64,000 bases of DNA, taken from positions 32,084,301-32,148,300 of the forward strand of contig OZ020622.1 in NCBI GenBank assembly GCA_963971575.1, given 5' to 3'. Positions 22,768-33,949 of the stretch are shown piece after piece (positions within the stretch are counted from its first letter, which is position 1; each line of letters opens with the position of its first letter). This DNA is from Liopterus haemorrhoidalis. Taxonomy: Eukaryota > Arthropoda > Insecta > Coleoptera > Dytiscidae. Both the position numbers and the translations under genes were made by a program. The notes below the pieces were generated by a model. It had not been told where the DNA came from and did no database searches. It saw only the letters and a list, made by a program, of their open reading frames with translations.

Positions 22768-22890
22768 CTAATAATCAATGTCAGCATCATCAAGTAGTAT
22801 TCTGCGGTTAATAGCCATGTTGTGTAAAATACAACACGCATTAATGATGATTCCAGCTTTATGTGGCTTATAACGTAGTACTTTTGTGGT
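22768..22890 (-). pseudogene. Harbinger (HARBI1-like) transposase C-terminal stub
   Basis: The minus strand reads TTKVLRYKPHKAGIIINACCILHNMAI. This is the conserved end of DDE_Tnp_4/HARBI1 proteins (RVLRYxPxKAGxII.AC..LHN). Everything upstream is missing, because the reading passes directly into a Penelope-like element at about 22880. The convergent Myb-like gene at 20865-22345 is its expected partner. Confidence 0.75.
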
Positions 22891-23784
22891 ACCAATCAGT
22901 GATAATAGAGTTGTCCTGCGAACGTATCCATAACACATCCATAAAAGCAATTTTACCATTCTCTTCTTCCTCATGCGTAAAATTTAAACGGGGGTGGAAG
23001 GCATTGAAACTATCAACCAAGGTGTTGATTAAGTGTTTGGGATATACTAAAATTATGTCGTCCACATATCGGTAATATAAAAGGGGAGAAATTGGTAAAT
23101 TATTTAGACATTGGGATTCAAGTTCCTCCATGACCAGATTTGCTACCACACTGGAAATAGGACTACCCATAGCACAACCATGTGTCTGAGCCTACAATTT
23201 ATCGAACGCTTTGAAATACGTGTTGTTCAGGCAAAATCTAGCACCTGTCAAGAACTCAGTTTTAGACAGAGGGGTGAAGTCTTGGATTTGGTCCCATTTT
23301 TCCTCAATAATATTAAGTGCCAGATCAATGGGAATGTTAGTGTATAACGATTCAACATCTAGCGAGAGCATAATGTGGTTATCTGGAATGCTGATGTTCC
23401 TGATGTTATTGACGAAACGAAACTATTTTTGACATTGCTGTTCGTATTGCCTACAATATTGGATAAGATTTGAGCTAAGAATTTAGACATTTTATACGTG
23501 GGGGAGGGGAATTTTATATCTATGCTAGAAACTATTGGACGTAGTGGGAAATTAGCTTTATGTATTTTTGGCAAAAAATAAATACGTGGAGGGTTTGCAT
23601 TAGTGATCAGAAGAGAATGTTTGGTTTTATCACTGATTGATTTATTGTTAAACCAAGTTTTAATAATAGCGTTGTTTTCATTTTGCAATTTGGTAGTAGG
23701 ATTACTTTTGATTGGCTTATAAGTGTTAATATCGTTCAACAATGCATTAGCTTTGGTGGAATATTTCTGTTTGTCCTGAACCAC
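22880..23784 (-). pseudogene. PLE A reverse transcriptase
   Basis: Motifs in order: PRIYFLPKIHKANFPLRPIVSS, HIMLSLDVESLYTNIPID (palm, catalytic Asp), THGCAMGSPISSVVANLVMEELE, and YRYVDDIILVYP (catalytic YVDD). Then comes the thumb FNAFHPRLNFTHEEE. The order and the GCAMGSP box identify a Penelope-type RT. At least two frame changes (near 23400 and 23180) are present. Confidence 0.82.
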
Positions 23785-23821
23785 CGTAATATTACCCTTA
23801 TCCGCCTTGCATACTAAAAGT

Positions 23822-24571
23822 TTATGTTATTATTTTTAATTTTTTTATTTTTCTGCGATTAATTAATGTTTTGGTGTAATTAGTGACTTTATCTCTCAGT
23901 TCTTGACCGTCTTCAATCTTATATTGATGGATGGCTGTTTCCGTGCATTTGATTATGTTATGTACTGTCGATTGTTTAAGTGTGGGTTGTTCAAAATTAA
24001 ATTTTGGGCCCAGGCTTAAACATAATTTCACGTTTGTAGGAAGAACAGTGCTACTAATATTTTTAATCCAATTGTCTTGCATTTCCAGGGGTGGTTTGTT
24101 CTGCTGTTGTATACAACAAAACTTAGTAATGTGTCTGTTTCTTATTGTTAAAAATTGATCGTTAAATTTAGCGTCAATGTGTTTAAAATATTGTTTGGAA
24201 TTGAAATTATCATTGTCAAAATTTAAAATTAATTTGTGTAAATAATTTAATTTTTTGTCTAATTTTTTAAACTGATATATGCTGTCCTCAATTTCCACGT
24301 TAAGAACACTTACCTTGAACAATGTTAAGGCATTTCTAAATCGTTTATGATTCCATAGGTGTTGAACGCCATTGTGGTTTAAGTTGTCGATGAATTTGGG
24401 AAATATCTTCTCTGAACGGCATCTTAGTAGAAAATTTCTTCGGTTTTTGGTCTTAATAAGTTTCGTTCTTGTTTTCTCATATGTGCTGATGTGTTGATAA
24501 TTGGTTCCAAGAGTTTGTCTGAGGAATCTATCTTGTATTTTATTTATAGACTGAAGATGACTGGATTTCAC
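23822..24571 (-). pseudogene. PLE A N-terminal region
   Basis: A 249-residue frame has the PLE block VKLCLSLGPKFNFEQPTL (about residue 180), just after an NYLHKLILNFDNDNFNSKQYF segment, and a Lys-rich end. The same block appears in PLE B as VKICLSLGPKFNYE. It belongs in front of the RT. A frameshift separates it from 23784. Confidence 0.78.
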
Positions 24572-24583
24572 AGTCGAAACGTC
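24551..24583 (+). other. Hammerhead-like core at PLE A 5' end
   Basis: CTGAAGA (24551-24557) is followed by a GACTG/CAGTC stem with a 7-base loop, then GAAAC and GTC. These are the conserved pieces of a hammerhead ribozyme (CUGANGA, stem II, GAAA, GUC). Stem III is not evident, and the motif is antisense to the PLE coding strand. A comparable motif lies at 58041-58070 on the minus strand. Confidence 0.4.
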
Positions 24584-24650
24584 TCATAGTATATTTTAAT
24601 TAATTTAATTAATAAATTTTGACGAGTAAATAAGAATTTTTATTTCTCAT

Positions 24651-24707
24651 TATATATATATATATATATTTCTTATATAGAATATTATATATATTATATA
24701 CATTATA

Positions 24708-24772
<65 letters not shown>

Positions 24773-24774
24773 GA
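24651..24774. repeat. TA, TC and TA microsatellites
   Basis: A TA run near 24651-24670, then (TC)n at about 24714-24752, then (TA)n to 24772. A gypsy-like LTR begins right after. Confidence 0.88.
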
Positions 24775-25498
24775 GTTCGCGATGTAATGGCCGATGCATT
24801 AGGGTGCTTGTTATTAAACCTGATTATTTTATAAGAGTGTTTATTACTTCACCCTGGCTGTGCAACGTGACAAAGCAGCGGTGGGATATGTTTAAATATC
24901 ATTGAATTAACCGTTAATTAAAAGTGATCACAACGTATTTTCGAGAGAAGGAGAGAGTGCTAGTAACTAATGCGTGCGGTGGAGTGAGATAGAAGACCGG
25001 CGAAACTGTTTGGTTTTAATGAAAATTAACATTTTCGGTTAATTTTAAGAACGAAATTAACGTGAGAAAGTTAAATAAATTGTTAATAAGTGTGTTTGAC
25101 GATGAATTTGGCAAAGTTGAGTTAAATTTTAGTGAAAATTAACATTTTCGGTTAATTTTAAGAACAAAATTAACGTGAGAGAGCTAAATACATTGTTAAT
25201 AAGTGTGTTTGACGATGAACTTTGGCAAAGTTTGATTAAAAACTTGTAATAAACTGTGACAGGTGCGAAAAAGTCCAGTGCTATATAGAAATCATCTGTT
25301 TGGAACAAAGTTCTAACGTGGTACTCGTTGAACAAAGTGAGAACTATAAAGCATTTTTGCACGTAATCAAGACAGGAACTGAGAAAGATAGTTTAATAGG
25401 CGTGTATTCGCGAAAGAGACGGTTTTACGTTTGTTTACGTTTAAATTTTTGACATTTACATTGACTATTTTTTAATTTTTTAAAATTCTGTGAACAAA
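24775..25498. repeat. LTR and leader with an internal ~115-bp duplication
   Basis: After the LTR start, two near-identical tandem units (about 25020-25135 and 25134-25250) share GAAAATTAACATTTTCGG, ACGAAATTAACGTGAGA, AATAAGTGTGTTTGACGATGAA and TGGCAAAGTT. They lie in the untranslated leader, before the gag ATG at 25499. The LTR 3' boundary was not resolved. Confidence 0.6.
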
Positions 25499-26500
25499 AT
25501 GGATTCAAATCAGAAAAATAGTGACTGTGAGGCGGAAGAATGGCCTAAATATGAGTCTACGCCAGTGCATAGAGTTGAAACAAAACAAGATAACATTATT
25601 AACAAGATGAATATGTACGATAGGGAACGAGAACTAATGAATAAGGAAAAGGAACTGCAACAACGCGAAATTGACCTGTTAAAACGAGAGAGATCTACCA
25701 TGCAAGGTACCCAGATGGACCAATCGAACATGTATACGGTAGTACAACGAAACTTTGCGGAACAAGTACTGCCGGAGTTCAATCCTAGCAACCATACAGG
25801 ACTCACTGCTGATAGGTGGGTGAAGAGAGTGGAAAGTGTAGCACGTGCATACAACTAGTCACAGCAACAACTGCTAAAACAAGTAGCTACTAAACTGAAA
25901 GGAGCTGCAAAACAATGGATGGAATGTAACTTAGAAGAAATCAGTACATGAAAAACGTTCAAAGGTACACTAATTTATAGTTTCGGAGCAAGCATGGACC
26001 AATCCGAAGTGCACACAACACTATCGGAACGAAAGAAATCGAAAGATAAGACTTACGAAGCATATGTATTATATGCATAAGCTTATGAGTTACAGGATAG
26101 CTCTATTAATAAATACATTTGAAGAGGACTAGGACACACAGAACTAATAAAGGCATTGGCCATGCAAGAGTTCGTTGACGTAGAAGATTTTTCACGGAAG
26201 GTGAAGAGATATGAGAGAATTGTAAATCCAGGTACAGTACAGAAAAGCCTGCCAGGGATAGGTCAAAATTTTATGAAATGGCCTATTTCTGCAGCAGAGG
26301 TAAAATGTTTCAGATGCAATAAGACAGGCCATAAAGCAAAAGATTGTTCAAGCAGCAAAGGACGCAACTGTTACAAATGTGGAGAGGAGGGCCATTTTAT
26401 AAAGGAATGCAAGGCAGCAACTGAATCGAAGAAAAAAGAAATACGCACTGTAGAGCGAGTAAGATTGAATAATGAGGAACTAAAGATGAGCGGTACAAGG
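25499..26500 (+). pseudogene. gag, broken
   Basis: It starts with ATG at 25499. An N-terminal coiled coil (DRERELMNKEKELQQREIDLL) is followed by a capsid-like part (LPEFNPSNHTGLTADRWVKRVE), then by several in-frame stops at 25856, 25950, 26078 and 26119. The C-terminal part has two zinc knuckles, CFRCNKTGHKAKDC and CYKCGEEGHFIKEC (about 26307-26410). The layout mirrors the intact Gag at 52102-55275. Confidence 0.8.
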
Positions 26501-27023
26501 TTGTTGATGTAGATGGAACAAAAGTTATTGGTTTCATAGATTTAGGAAGTGATGTGGTAACATTGAGGAAAGACATAGCTGATACAGCTAGAATGAAGTA
26601 CCTACACGACCAGGTAATACTGAAAGGATTCGGTGAGGGTAGCTGTGAGACTGTTGGTAAAAGAATGTCAATTATTACTCTAGATAATGTAGACATAGTG
26701 AGATTTTGATAGTCTCAAACGAGGCCCAGAGTGATGCGATAATAATAGGACGTTCTGCATTAAACTAACCAGGCATAAGCGTGATAACAGAGAACGGGAA
26801 GTTAGAAATTAAACAGAACCCAGTACCTGGAGTGAAAATGAAGGAATCTAAAGTCGTCTCAAGAATCAACGTATTTGAAAAGGTGACAGATGAAGATGTG
26901 AAGACTGGCAAGGATGTTAACAACGAAGACCGAAGTGAGGTAAGGAAATTAATAGAAAATTATAGAGATTGCTTTGCGAAAAACATGAATAAAATTGGAA
27001 AGACATCTATCATTAGCATGTAA
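26500..27023 (+). pseudogene. pol protease and RT leader, broken
   Basis: After a stop, the frame reads GFIDLGSDVVTL, an aspartic protease active site with Leu in place of the usual Ser or Thr (D-L-G-S). The 52102-55275 polyprotein has the same variant. The frame from 26781 ends in LIENYRDCFAKNMNKIGKT, the block just before the RT. There the RT should begin, but the sequence jumps to the RNase H end. Confidence 0.75.
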
Positions 27024-27031
27024 AAACGTTA

Positions 27032-28450
27032 ATGAACAAGCGAGACATGGTGCCGCGCATCGGAAGATGGTGGCTGAAATTACAAAAATTCGATATAGAG
27101 GTTGCACATCGACCAAATAATAGAGTGAGACATGTAGAATGTCTCAACCGTAATCCGGTAGAAGAACCAAAAGAAGCAACAGTAGCGGATATAAAAGTTT
27201 TTACTACCAGAATAAGTAAGATGGACTGGATAACAACTAGGCAAGTACAAGATCCGAAATTACAAGAAATTATTACGACACTACAAAAGAAGTCAGAAGA
27301 TGACAGAGAACGACAGATACAGAAGAATTACAAATACGAAGACGGAAGACTGTACAGAATAATAGATGGGAAGGCAAAATGGATGATTCCTTCGAGCATT
27401 GTGTGGAGATTAATTAGAAGCAGTCATGATGACCGAGATCACCCAGGTATAGAAAGAACTATACAGTATTTGCAGAAGAACTTTCGGATCCACAAACTAA
27501 GAAAACGTGTGAAGAAGTACATAGAATCCTGTATCAACTGTGCTTACCATAATGTACCGCCAGAATAGAAGGAAGGTGAGATGCATGTTATTGAGCGAGT
27601 AGCTGTACCGTTCCATACTTTAAATATGGACCACCTTGGACCTTTCCCTAAAAGTCTTAAAGGAAACGCGCATATCCTGGTTTGTGTGGACAATTTCACC
27701 AATTACGTTATACTGAAGGCAGTGAAGCGTAGTGAAGCAAAGCATGTGCTCGACGTATTGGATGAACTGACTGGAATCTACGGATGTCCAACCAGAATTA
27801 TTACTGATAGGGGAACTGCCTTTACAGCACGTTCCTTCGAAGAATGTTGTGACAAACATAAGATACGACATGTTAAGAATGCTACTTCTTCGCCTCAATT
27901 TAATGGACAGGTTAAGCGTTTCAATAAAACAGTCGCAGACGCTGTAACAACGTTATGTGACAAACCAGATGGGCGAGATTGGGATCAAAACTTGAGTGTG
28001 ATACAATTCTCACTCAACGGAATGAAGAATAAGACAACCAAGAATAGTCCTCATGAGTTACTGAATTTACTGAAACAAAAAGTCACGTGAAAAGGCGACA
28101 TCGTACTGATAAAGCGAGAGGCAGCAGCTGCAGACCAACCCAAAAAGCTTACGCCAACATACCAAAGCCCATATTTTGTAACCAAATGTTTGGACAATGA
28201 CAGGTACGTTTTACCAGATGTTCTAGGTGCTGAGTGTACGGAGAGGGCGTTCCATTTTGTGTTCGCGGGTGAGAAAATAAAACCGTGGTGCAGCCCGCCG
28301 GATGACTTGTCCGACTCCCAGGAAGAGACCGATGTGGAAGAAGACCATGACCGAGACGAGGACGCCTCGATAGATAGCGTGGCCGAGCTGTCGCATACCA
28401 GCCCCGCTAGCCCCAGATGCGCCGTCCGACCCCCGGTTCGACGACACTGA
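27032..28450 (+). pseudogene. pol RNase H end and integrase, broken
   Basis: RIGRWWLKLQKFDIEVAHRPN closes RNase H. The integrase zinc region has HDDRDHPG..RTIQYL and CINCAYH. After a stop at 27567 the core gives NMDHLGPFP (first Asp), IITDRGTAF (second Asp) and NGQVKRFNK. In that last box the catalytic Glu is Lys, so the enzyme is dead. A deletion near 28085 precedes the GPY/F-like tail (YQSPYFVTKCLDNDRYVLPD). Confidence 0.8.
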
Positions 28451-28635
28451 GCGGAGAGGTTCGCCCGATACCCGACAGAGTTCGTGATGTAATGGCCGAC
28501 GCATTAGGTTGCTTGAAATTTCTTAAAATCAATTGTAACAAGTTATCGTTATTATCAGCTGATCGAGTGCAATGACGTACAGAGATAAGCAATTGCAAGT
28601 CAAATCCATGTTCAATGATTATAAAACAATGTATT

Positions 28636-28986
28636 CTATTTATAATAAAATTTGGTAGGCAGTGTTAAGCTCATTTGTGTCCGTTTTTTATTAACAACTT
28701 GTTTTTTTGCAGTTTGAATGTGGAGCATCTCGGAGATGTGTCTTTTGTCCACATTTTTTTCTTTATCTAATATACTTACTCCATCATAATTAAACATATG
28801 ACCGGTATTATTGGCATGGATTGCTAACGCAATGCTATTGAGTTTTAGCCTTGTGTCAGAGCGATGTTGAATTAGCCTTTTTCTTAAAATCTGGCTGGTG
28901 GTGCCAATATATGAGAGTTCACAATCTTTGCAAGGGATTTGATACACAACATTAGAATTTTCTAGCAACGGAATTTTTGTTTTCAT
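28636..28986 (-). pseudogene. PLE B GIY-YIG endonuclease
   Basis: A 116-residue frame holds VVYQIPCKDCELSYIGTTSQILRKRLIQHRSD. This is the GIY-YIG core with the Cys pair (CxxC) typical of Penelope endonucleases and the catalytic Arg of the RLxxH segment. AIHANNTGH continues the domain. It nicks DNA for integration in intact elements. It is separated by a frame change from the linker at 29111. Confidence 0.82.
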
Positions 28987-29110
28987 GTTTGAAAGGTTTC
29001 GTTTGCTGTTGTGTGATGTTGCAAATGCTAGTTTAACATGCGTTTGTTTTGATCAAATATTTTTTTGTAGCTTGTGAAGCTCTTATTGTGGTACGGGAAA
29101 CTGGAGTACA

Positions 29111-29545
29111 TTATTGTGCTGTTTTCTGCATTTGGTGCCAATACTTTTTTCCCATTATATGCTGTCTTCTTCTGCATTTTTTGATCAACTTTATTGGGTA
29201 ATTATTTTCTCTGAAGGCATCCGTGACTAATTCTAAGTTCTGTGGTGTAAACTCTGGATGGGACAGTTTAATAGCTCTATCAATAACATTGTTTAGAGTA
29301 TTGATTATCAAGTTGTACGGGTTGTTCGAGAAATAATTTAGGTATCGGTAGCTATGTGTTGGTTTTTGATACCAATTTGTTTTGATGCTATTATCTGTAG
29401 TTGACCTGATCAATAGCGTAAAAATGAGATTTAATTTTTTTCTCTAATTCATAGGTGAATCTAAGGCATGGATGGTATGACTTGAAGGTGTCAACTAACT
29501 CATTAATTCTCGCTTTGTTGTAAACCATGTTGATATTGTCACATA
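29111..29545 (-). pseudogene. PLE B RT thumb and linker
   Basis: From 29545 the minus strand reads NINMVYNKARINELVDTFKSYHPCLRFTYELE (right after the YVDD site), then NSIKTNWYQKPTHSYRYLNYFSNNP and a linker ending with HIMGKKYWHQMQKTAQ. A stop near 29410 and a frameshift at the insertion border break it. Confidence 0.72.
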
Positions 29546-32378
29546 GGTAATCCTAGGTCAGGATTACGACATCTAGACATTGTGACGGTCAGCTGTCTGA
29601 TTAAAAACTATTCGTCAGCGTCTGACGTATGTGGCCTGATTAAGAAATGCAACTATTGCAATTTTCATAATGAGGAAATATTTATCATGACGAATGAATA
29701 TTGGAACTGGGTTAACTTTCGGTACTTAATAGATGGATGTCGAGAATATTGAGGTAGTAGAACATAGCCAACTCTACTGCACGTATTAGTCCCGAAGGTG
29801 ACGACCACGACACCGACGCCGGATTCCAGTATCGAGAGTGACGCCAAAGCAAGTAGTGACCATGTGAGTGGGAGAAGACTTCTCCAGGCTCCTCGACTCC
29901 CGGATGGGTAGCCCCCGCCTCGGAGATAGGTCCAAGCCGATCCTGGCCAACACGGGGTGGACCGAAGACTTCCCGAACTCCATGGACCAATTCCAACATT
30001 ATTTTGTAATTGTTATACAATTATTTAATAAATTTGTTATGTTGAAACCAGGAGTTGTGTCTGAATCAAACCACCCACGTGACAATATCATCAACATGTA
30101 ACAATTTAAAATGTTGGGTGCCATTTTTGTAACGATAAAAATAAGAAAAGCCATTTTCGTAACCATAAACTAATCTTGAAAAAAATGACACGTAATAAAT
30201 TCAATCAAAATCAAAAATAACTAAAATGATCAAGTAGATGTTAGTTGATCTGGCAAGTAAAGCGTTATCCAAAATATGAGGTTACAACAAAAACGCATTT
30301 ACTAGACCGGTTAGCGACTAGCTCGATAAAGTTAGAGATTTCTATTCTCAAGGACTGGGAGATGAAATTTTAACAGTCTATATTTTATTTATAACGGCGC
30401 CATAAGTTTAGATTGACGTCACTAAACCGGAGATAAACTTAAATCTTTTTCTAGTAGAAGTAGTTCTTACCAATTATCCCCAAACCAAGCTTAATACATT
30501 GTGACTCAATAGGACTAACAAGCAATACTCGACAAATATGATATAAAGTAATCTTTATTAAAGAGTATCGTACATCATAAATTTTCATTAAAAAAATAAA
30601 GAAAATGTGAGATTTAATAAATGAAATTGAAGTTAAACAGATTAGGCTCTGCAGAGTGGAAAGTTTAAACACACAAATACTGAATCAATTCACAAATAAT
30701 ACAATAAATATTAATCAATATTGTCAAACAATTCGAGACCACGTCTCGATCTATCTAAATAATGTGGTAACAAAATTGTCAAATAAGAAGACCGGAGTCT
30801 TAACCTAAACTACATCAGATCAATTCTGAACTTAAATTCTAATCGAAATATCAAACGAGCCAAAGACCCAAACATAACAAACAAAGTTTAACTGTCATCA
30901 CGACAAGTAAAATGGTACAATTCCTAACCAATAGGCTGTTTTAACTGTGATGCCGGAACGTAGAGCATACAAGTACTATTATCTACGACGGAGGCTCATA
31001 AATGAGACCTTTAGTTGCTCTCTAGCCGCTCGGCTAATTTTCGCATACCGCACGCCGGGATGCGAAACGCACAGGTTGCAATGGTAGGTACCAAATCGTA
31101 ACCAACAATCCACGATTGTGTCAAAACAAGACCTTTACGAATCGAAATCAAAACAAATATTCGAAACGTCAAATCAAAATAGCAAGTAACCCAATGTACG
31201 GCTCGCAAATCAACAAACTATCCTTTCGGATGTATCTCTGACATAAAAGTGGTCGCTTGGGGAGGGAACGGATGCAATATCCCGTAACTGAACGATACAC
31301 AGTAACGTCAGACTACCTCCTTCCCCAAATGAACAATAATATATCCCCACTACTCTAAACCACGGGCAACAAAATGTCAAGTAAACCGAAATCGTACCAA
31401 ACACGAACCGAAATGTAACTCAAATTTCACTGACAAAATGGCTCTACGACAGTATTTGGAGAGAACAACCTTAATTACACTTAAATTAGAACCTGAGAGC
31501 TCTCTTACATAGATCTATTTAGAAAGTTGAGATCATTTGACGTGGCAACGAACAAAAACATAATCAATTAACCCGGTTACAGTAAATAAACACAAATACA
31601 CGCCAAAAACGTGTGTCACAAGTTCTATAACCACGTACAAATGAGCTTATTACTTTCAATAAACACTTATCTGCATACAAGTCGTCTTCTAGACAACGAT
31701 TTTACACAAAATATAAATACGGTTGAATCCTCCAACTCCTTCAGTGAAATATTCCCTGATGTACATGCAACGCGAAGTAACTTCCTCTCCGCTAGCCCCA
31801 AAATAACTCCAAAGGGCTCCAAAACGTGCTACCGGGTGTGAAAAGATGCCTCAACTGGAATAATATTTCGTCTCCCAGACGAACAACGGCTCCATAAATG
31901 CTTTTCACGTATTCAGCAGGGTACAATAACAGTTTCAAACGATTCTAACGGTCCCAAAACGCTAAAAATCAACGAAAACAACTGATATAACCATGTGCTC
32001 GGTGTATTAACCATGAGCTATATCTTGAAAATGAAAAACTTACGCGTTTAGTTGTAATACGCCTTCAATATGACAAAATGCTTATGTCAGTCGATGTATG
32101 AACTATCTCTCGATCAATCTATGCCTTTTAGTTGAATTAAATCCGGCCAGTTGAAGGGATGATACGAGATAAAAAGTCAATCGTGTACTGCTTCGATCGA
32201 TGACACTCGCACAAGTGCCATTTTGTTTCTAAGCAATCTCATTTATCGATCCAAGGATCGGTTAGTTCACGCGCTCTATCGCTAGATGGTAGCGCTGGTA
32301 TCAAAATAAGTTACTACGCGTACTAGATTCTCAATTCAAAATATATAAATATTGTGTTACGAATAATTTACGTAACAA
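29546..32378. mobile_element. Unclassified non-coding insertion in PLE B
   Basis: It lies between ACATA repeats (29541-29545, 32379-32383) and interrupts PLE B inside the RT. No gene is recognisable. The stretch 29690-30105, with AATAAATTTGTTATG and ending near ACATGTAAC, looks like an LTR 3' half. TGTTGGGTGCCATTTTTG follows at 30113. I could not find a matching second copy, so LTR identity is only a guess. Confidence 0.5.
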
Positions 32379-32383
32379 ACATA

Positions 32384-33640
32384 ACGATAATAATAGAAGG
32401 TCTTTTCTTGTAACAAGTTATTTCTACCTCTTCCATTGCCATGTTGGCTATGACACTACTTATAGGGCTTCCCATTGCACAACCATTCGTTTGTGTGTAG
32501 ATGTCACCTAAGAAGTCAGAATAGGTGTTGTTGAGACAAAATTCTACTCCATCCCTGATTTCTTCCTTGTAGAGACTTGTAAATTCACTAATGCTTTTCC
32601 ATTTTTCGTCAATAATGGTCAAAGCAAGATCTACAGGTATGTTGGTATATATGGATTCGGCATCCAATGATATCATGATATGTCCTTCAGGAATTACAAC
32701 ACCCCGTGCCTTACCTACGAACTCAAAACTATTTTTAACGTCACTTTCATTTTCCCCAACAATATTGGACAAATTTTCGGCTAAATACCGTGACATTTTA
32801 TAGGTGGGAGAATTTATACTGGATACTATGCCCCTGTATGGAACATTTTCCTTATAGATATTGGGTGGGAAATATATGCGCCGGGGGGAGGGTAATGCGT
32901 TTGTAGTCAACAACGCATTTTTGGTATTCAGATCAATTTATTTCCTGTTGAACCATTATTTTACCATGTCATGGTTTTTATTTTGGAGTTTGACGGTGGG
33001 ATTTTTTTCAAGTTTTCTATATGTATTTGGATCACTTAATGCCAGGGTAGCTTTTTCAATATATTCTGAACGTTCTTGGACCACTATGGTACTACTTTTG
33101 TCAGCTTTTGTCACAATAATCTCTGGATGATTTTTTAATAAACTGTTTGTTCTTTTTTCGATGTTGTTGAAATATTTCCTGTGGTTCGTAACGGTTTTTT
33201 TGTTTTTGTCATGATTAATGAGATTTTGCGTCAGTTTTGTGACTTCTTCCCTTAAACCCTGAGCTTCTTGAGTGTTAAACTGTTTTATTGATATCTCAGT
33301 ACATTTTATGACGTCATGGATGGTTGATTGTTGTATTGTTTGGCTTTCGTAGTTGAACTTAGGCCCTAAACTCAAACATATTTTAACATCCTCAGGTAAT
33401 TCAGTCTTACTAATGTTCATAATCCATTTGTCACAAAACTTCAGATTTGGTTTATTTTTGTCCTGAATTTTGTAAAATTTTATTATGTGGTTGTCTTTTA
33501 TTTTTAACAAGAGGCGGTCATATTTTTCATTTGCGTGGTTAAAATAACTATTTGAATTATAACGGTCGCCATTAATTTCTAAAATTTTTTGTTCAGAAAA
33601 ATCTACTTCCCTCTTTACTTTTTCAATTATTATTGACCAA
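32384..33640 (-). pseudogene. PLE B N-terminal region and RT palm
   Basis: From about 33640 the frame gives VKICLSLGPKFNYESQTI, then the RT fingers and PTYKMSRYLAENLSNIVG, HIMISLDAESIYTNIPVD (catalytic Asp), and TNGCAMGSPISSVIANMAMEEVE. It stops where the YVDD site should follow, at the insertion border. A stop and frame change lie near 32930. Confidence 0.82.
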
Positions 33641-33645
33641 CAAAG

Positions 33646-33820
33646 TTGATCAAAAAATGCATAAGAAGCAGAACCTGGCCAGCATATAATGGGAAAAAAG
33701 TATTGGCACCAAATGCAGAAAACAGCACAATAATGTACTCCAGTTTCCCGTGCCACAATAAGAGCACGGTAATGTATCAAATCCCTTGCAAAGATTGTGA
33801 ATTCTCATATATTGGAGCGG
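33646..33820 (+). mobile_element. Inverted Penelope-like fragment
   Basis: On the plus strand this repeats the PLE B linker and the endonuclease start. AAAGTTGATCAAAAAATGC corresponds to 29180-29200 inverted, and the coding sense runs to VMYQIPCKDCEFSYIG. It abuts the N-terminal end of PLE B head to head at about 33640. Confidence 0.8.
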
Positions 33821-33949
33821 GGAGCGGAGACGGTACGAGCAGAGTACCCGAGCCATAGCGCCTGATGCCATAGTGGATTCATCCATATTTAAATAGTTGT
33901 TATATCAATACATTTGCTACCAATCAGTTATATTTCATTAAATTATAGT

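Larger units (their letters stand above)
22880..24571 (-). mobile_element. Penelope-like element A, 3'-truncated
   Basis: The minus-strand polyprotein has an N-terminal region (24571-23822), finger and palm of a Penelope-type RT (23784-22880), and no GIY-YIG endonuclease. It ends inside the RT thumb, fused to the Harbinger transposase. Stops and frameshifts lie near 23800, 23400 and 23180. Confidence 0.82.
24783..28520 (+). mobile_element. Decayed Ty3/gypsy element, RT-deleted
   Basis: The 5' and 3' ends share AGAGTTCG(C/T)GATGTAATGGCCGA(T/C)GCATTAGG (from about 24773 and 28478). The 3' LTR is cut off after about 40 bases. The interior holds gag with two CCHC knuckles, a protease and then integrase. 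RT and most of RNase H are deleted at about 27020. A weak primer site (CAGCGGTGGGAT near 24879) resembles that of the element at 50650-56085, whose proteins are its closest relatives here. Confidence 0.75.
28600..33640 (-). mobile_element. Penelope-like element B, split by a 2.8-kb insertion
   Basis: Minus-strand order: N-terminal region from about 33640, RT palm to 32384, then, after an insertion (29546-32378), RT thumb and linker (29540-29111) and GIY-YIG endonuclease (28986-28636). The two halves rejoin at the catalytic YVDD region. ACATA at 29541-29545 and 32379-32383 is the likely target duplication. Confidence 0.78.

Noticed and set aside
22868..22974. Longer Harbinger transposase upstream of 22890
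   Set aside because: Beyond the microhomology the better match is the PLE thumb, so the transposase ends there.
24551..24583. Complete, active hammerhead ribozyme
   Set aside because: Stem III is not visible and the cleavage site directly follows GAAAC; only the core words are supported.
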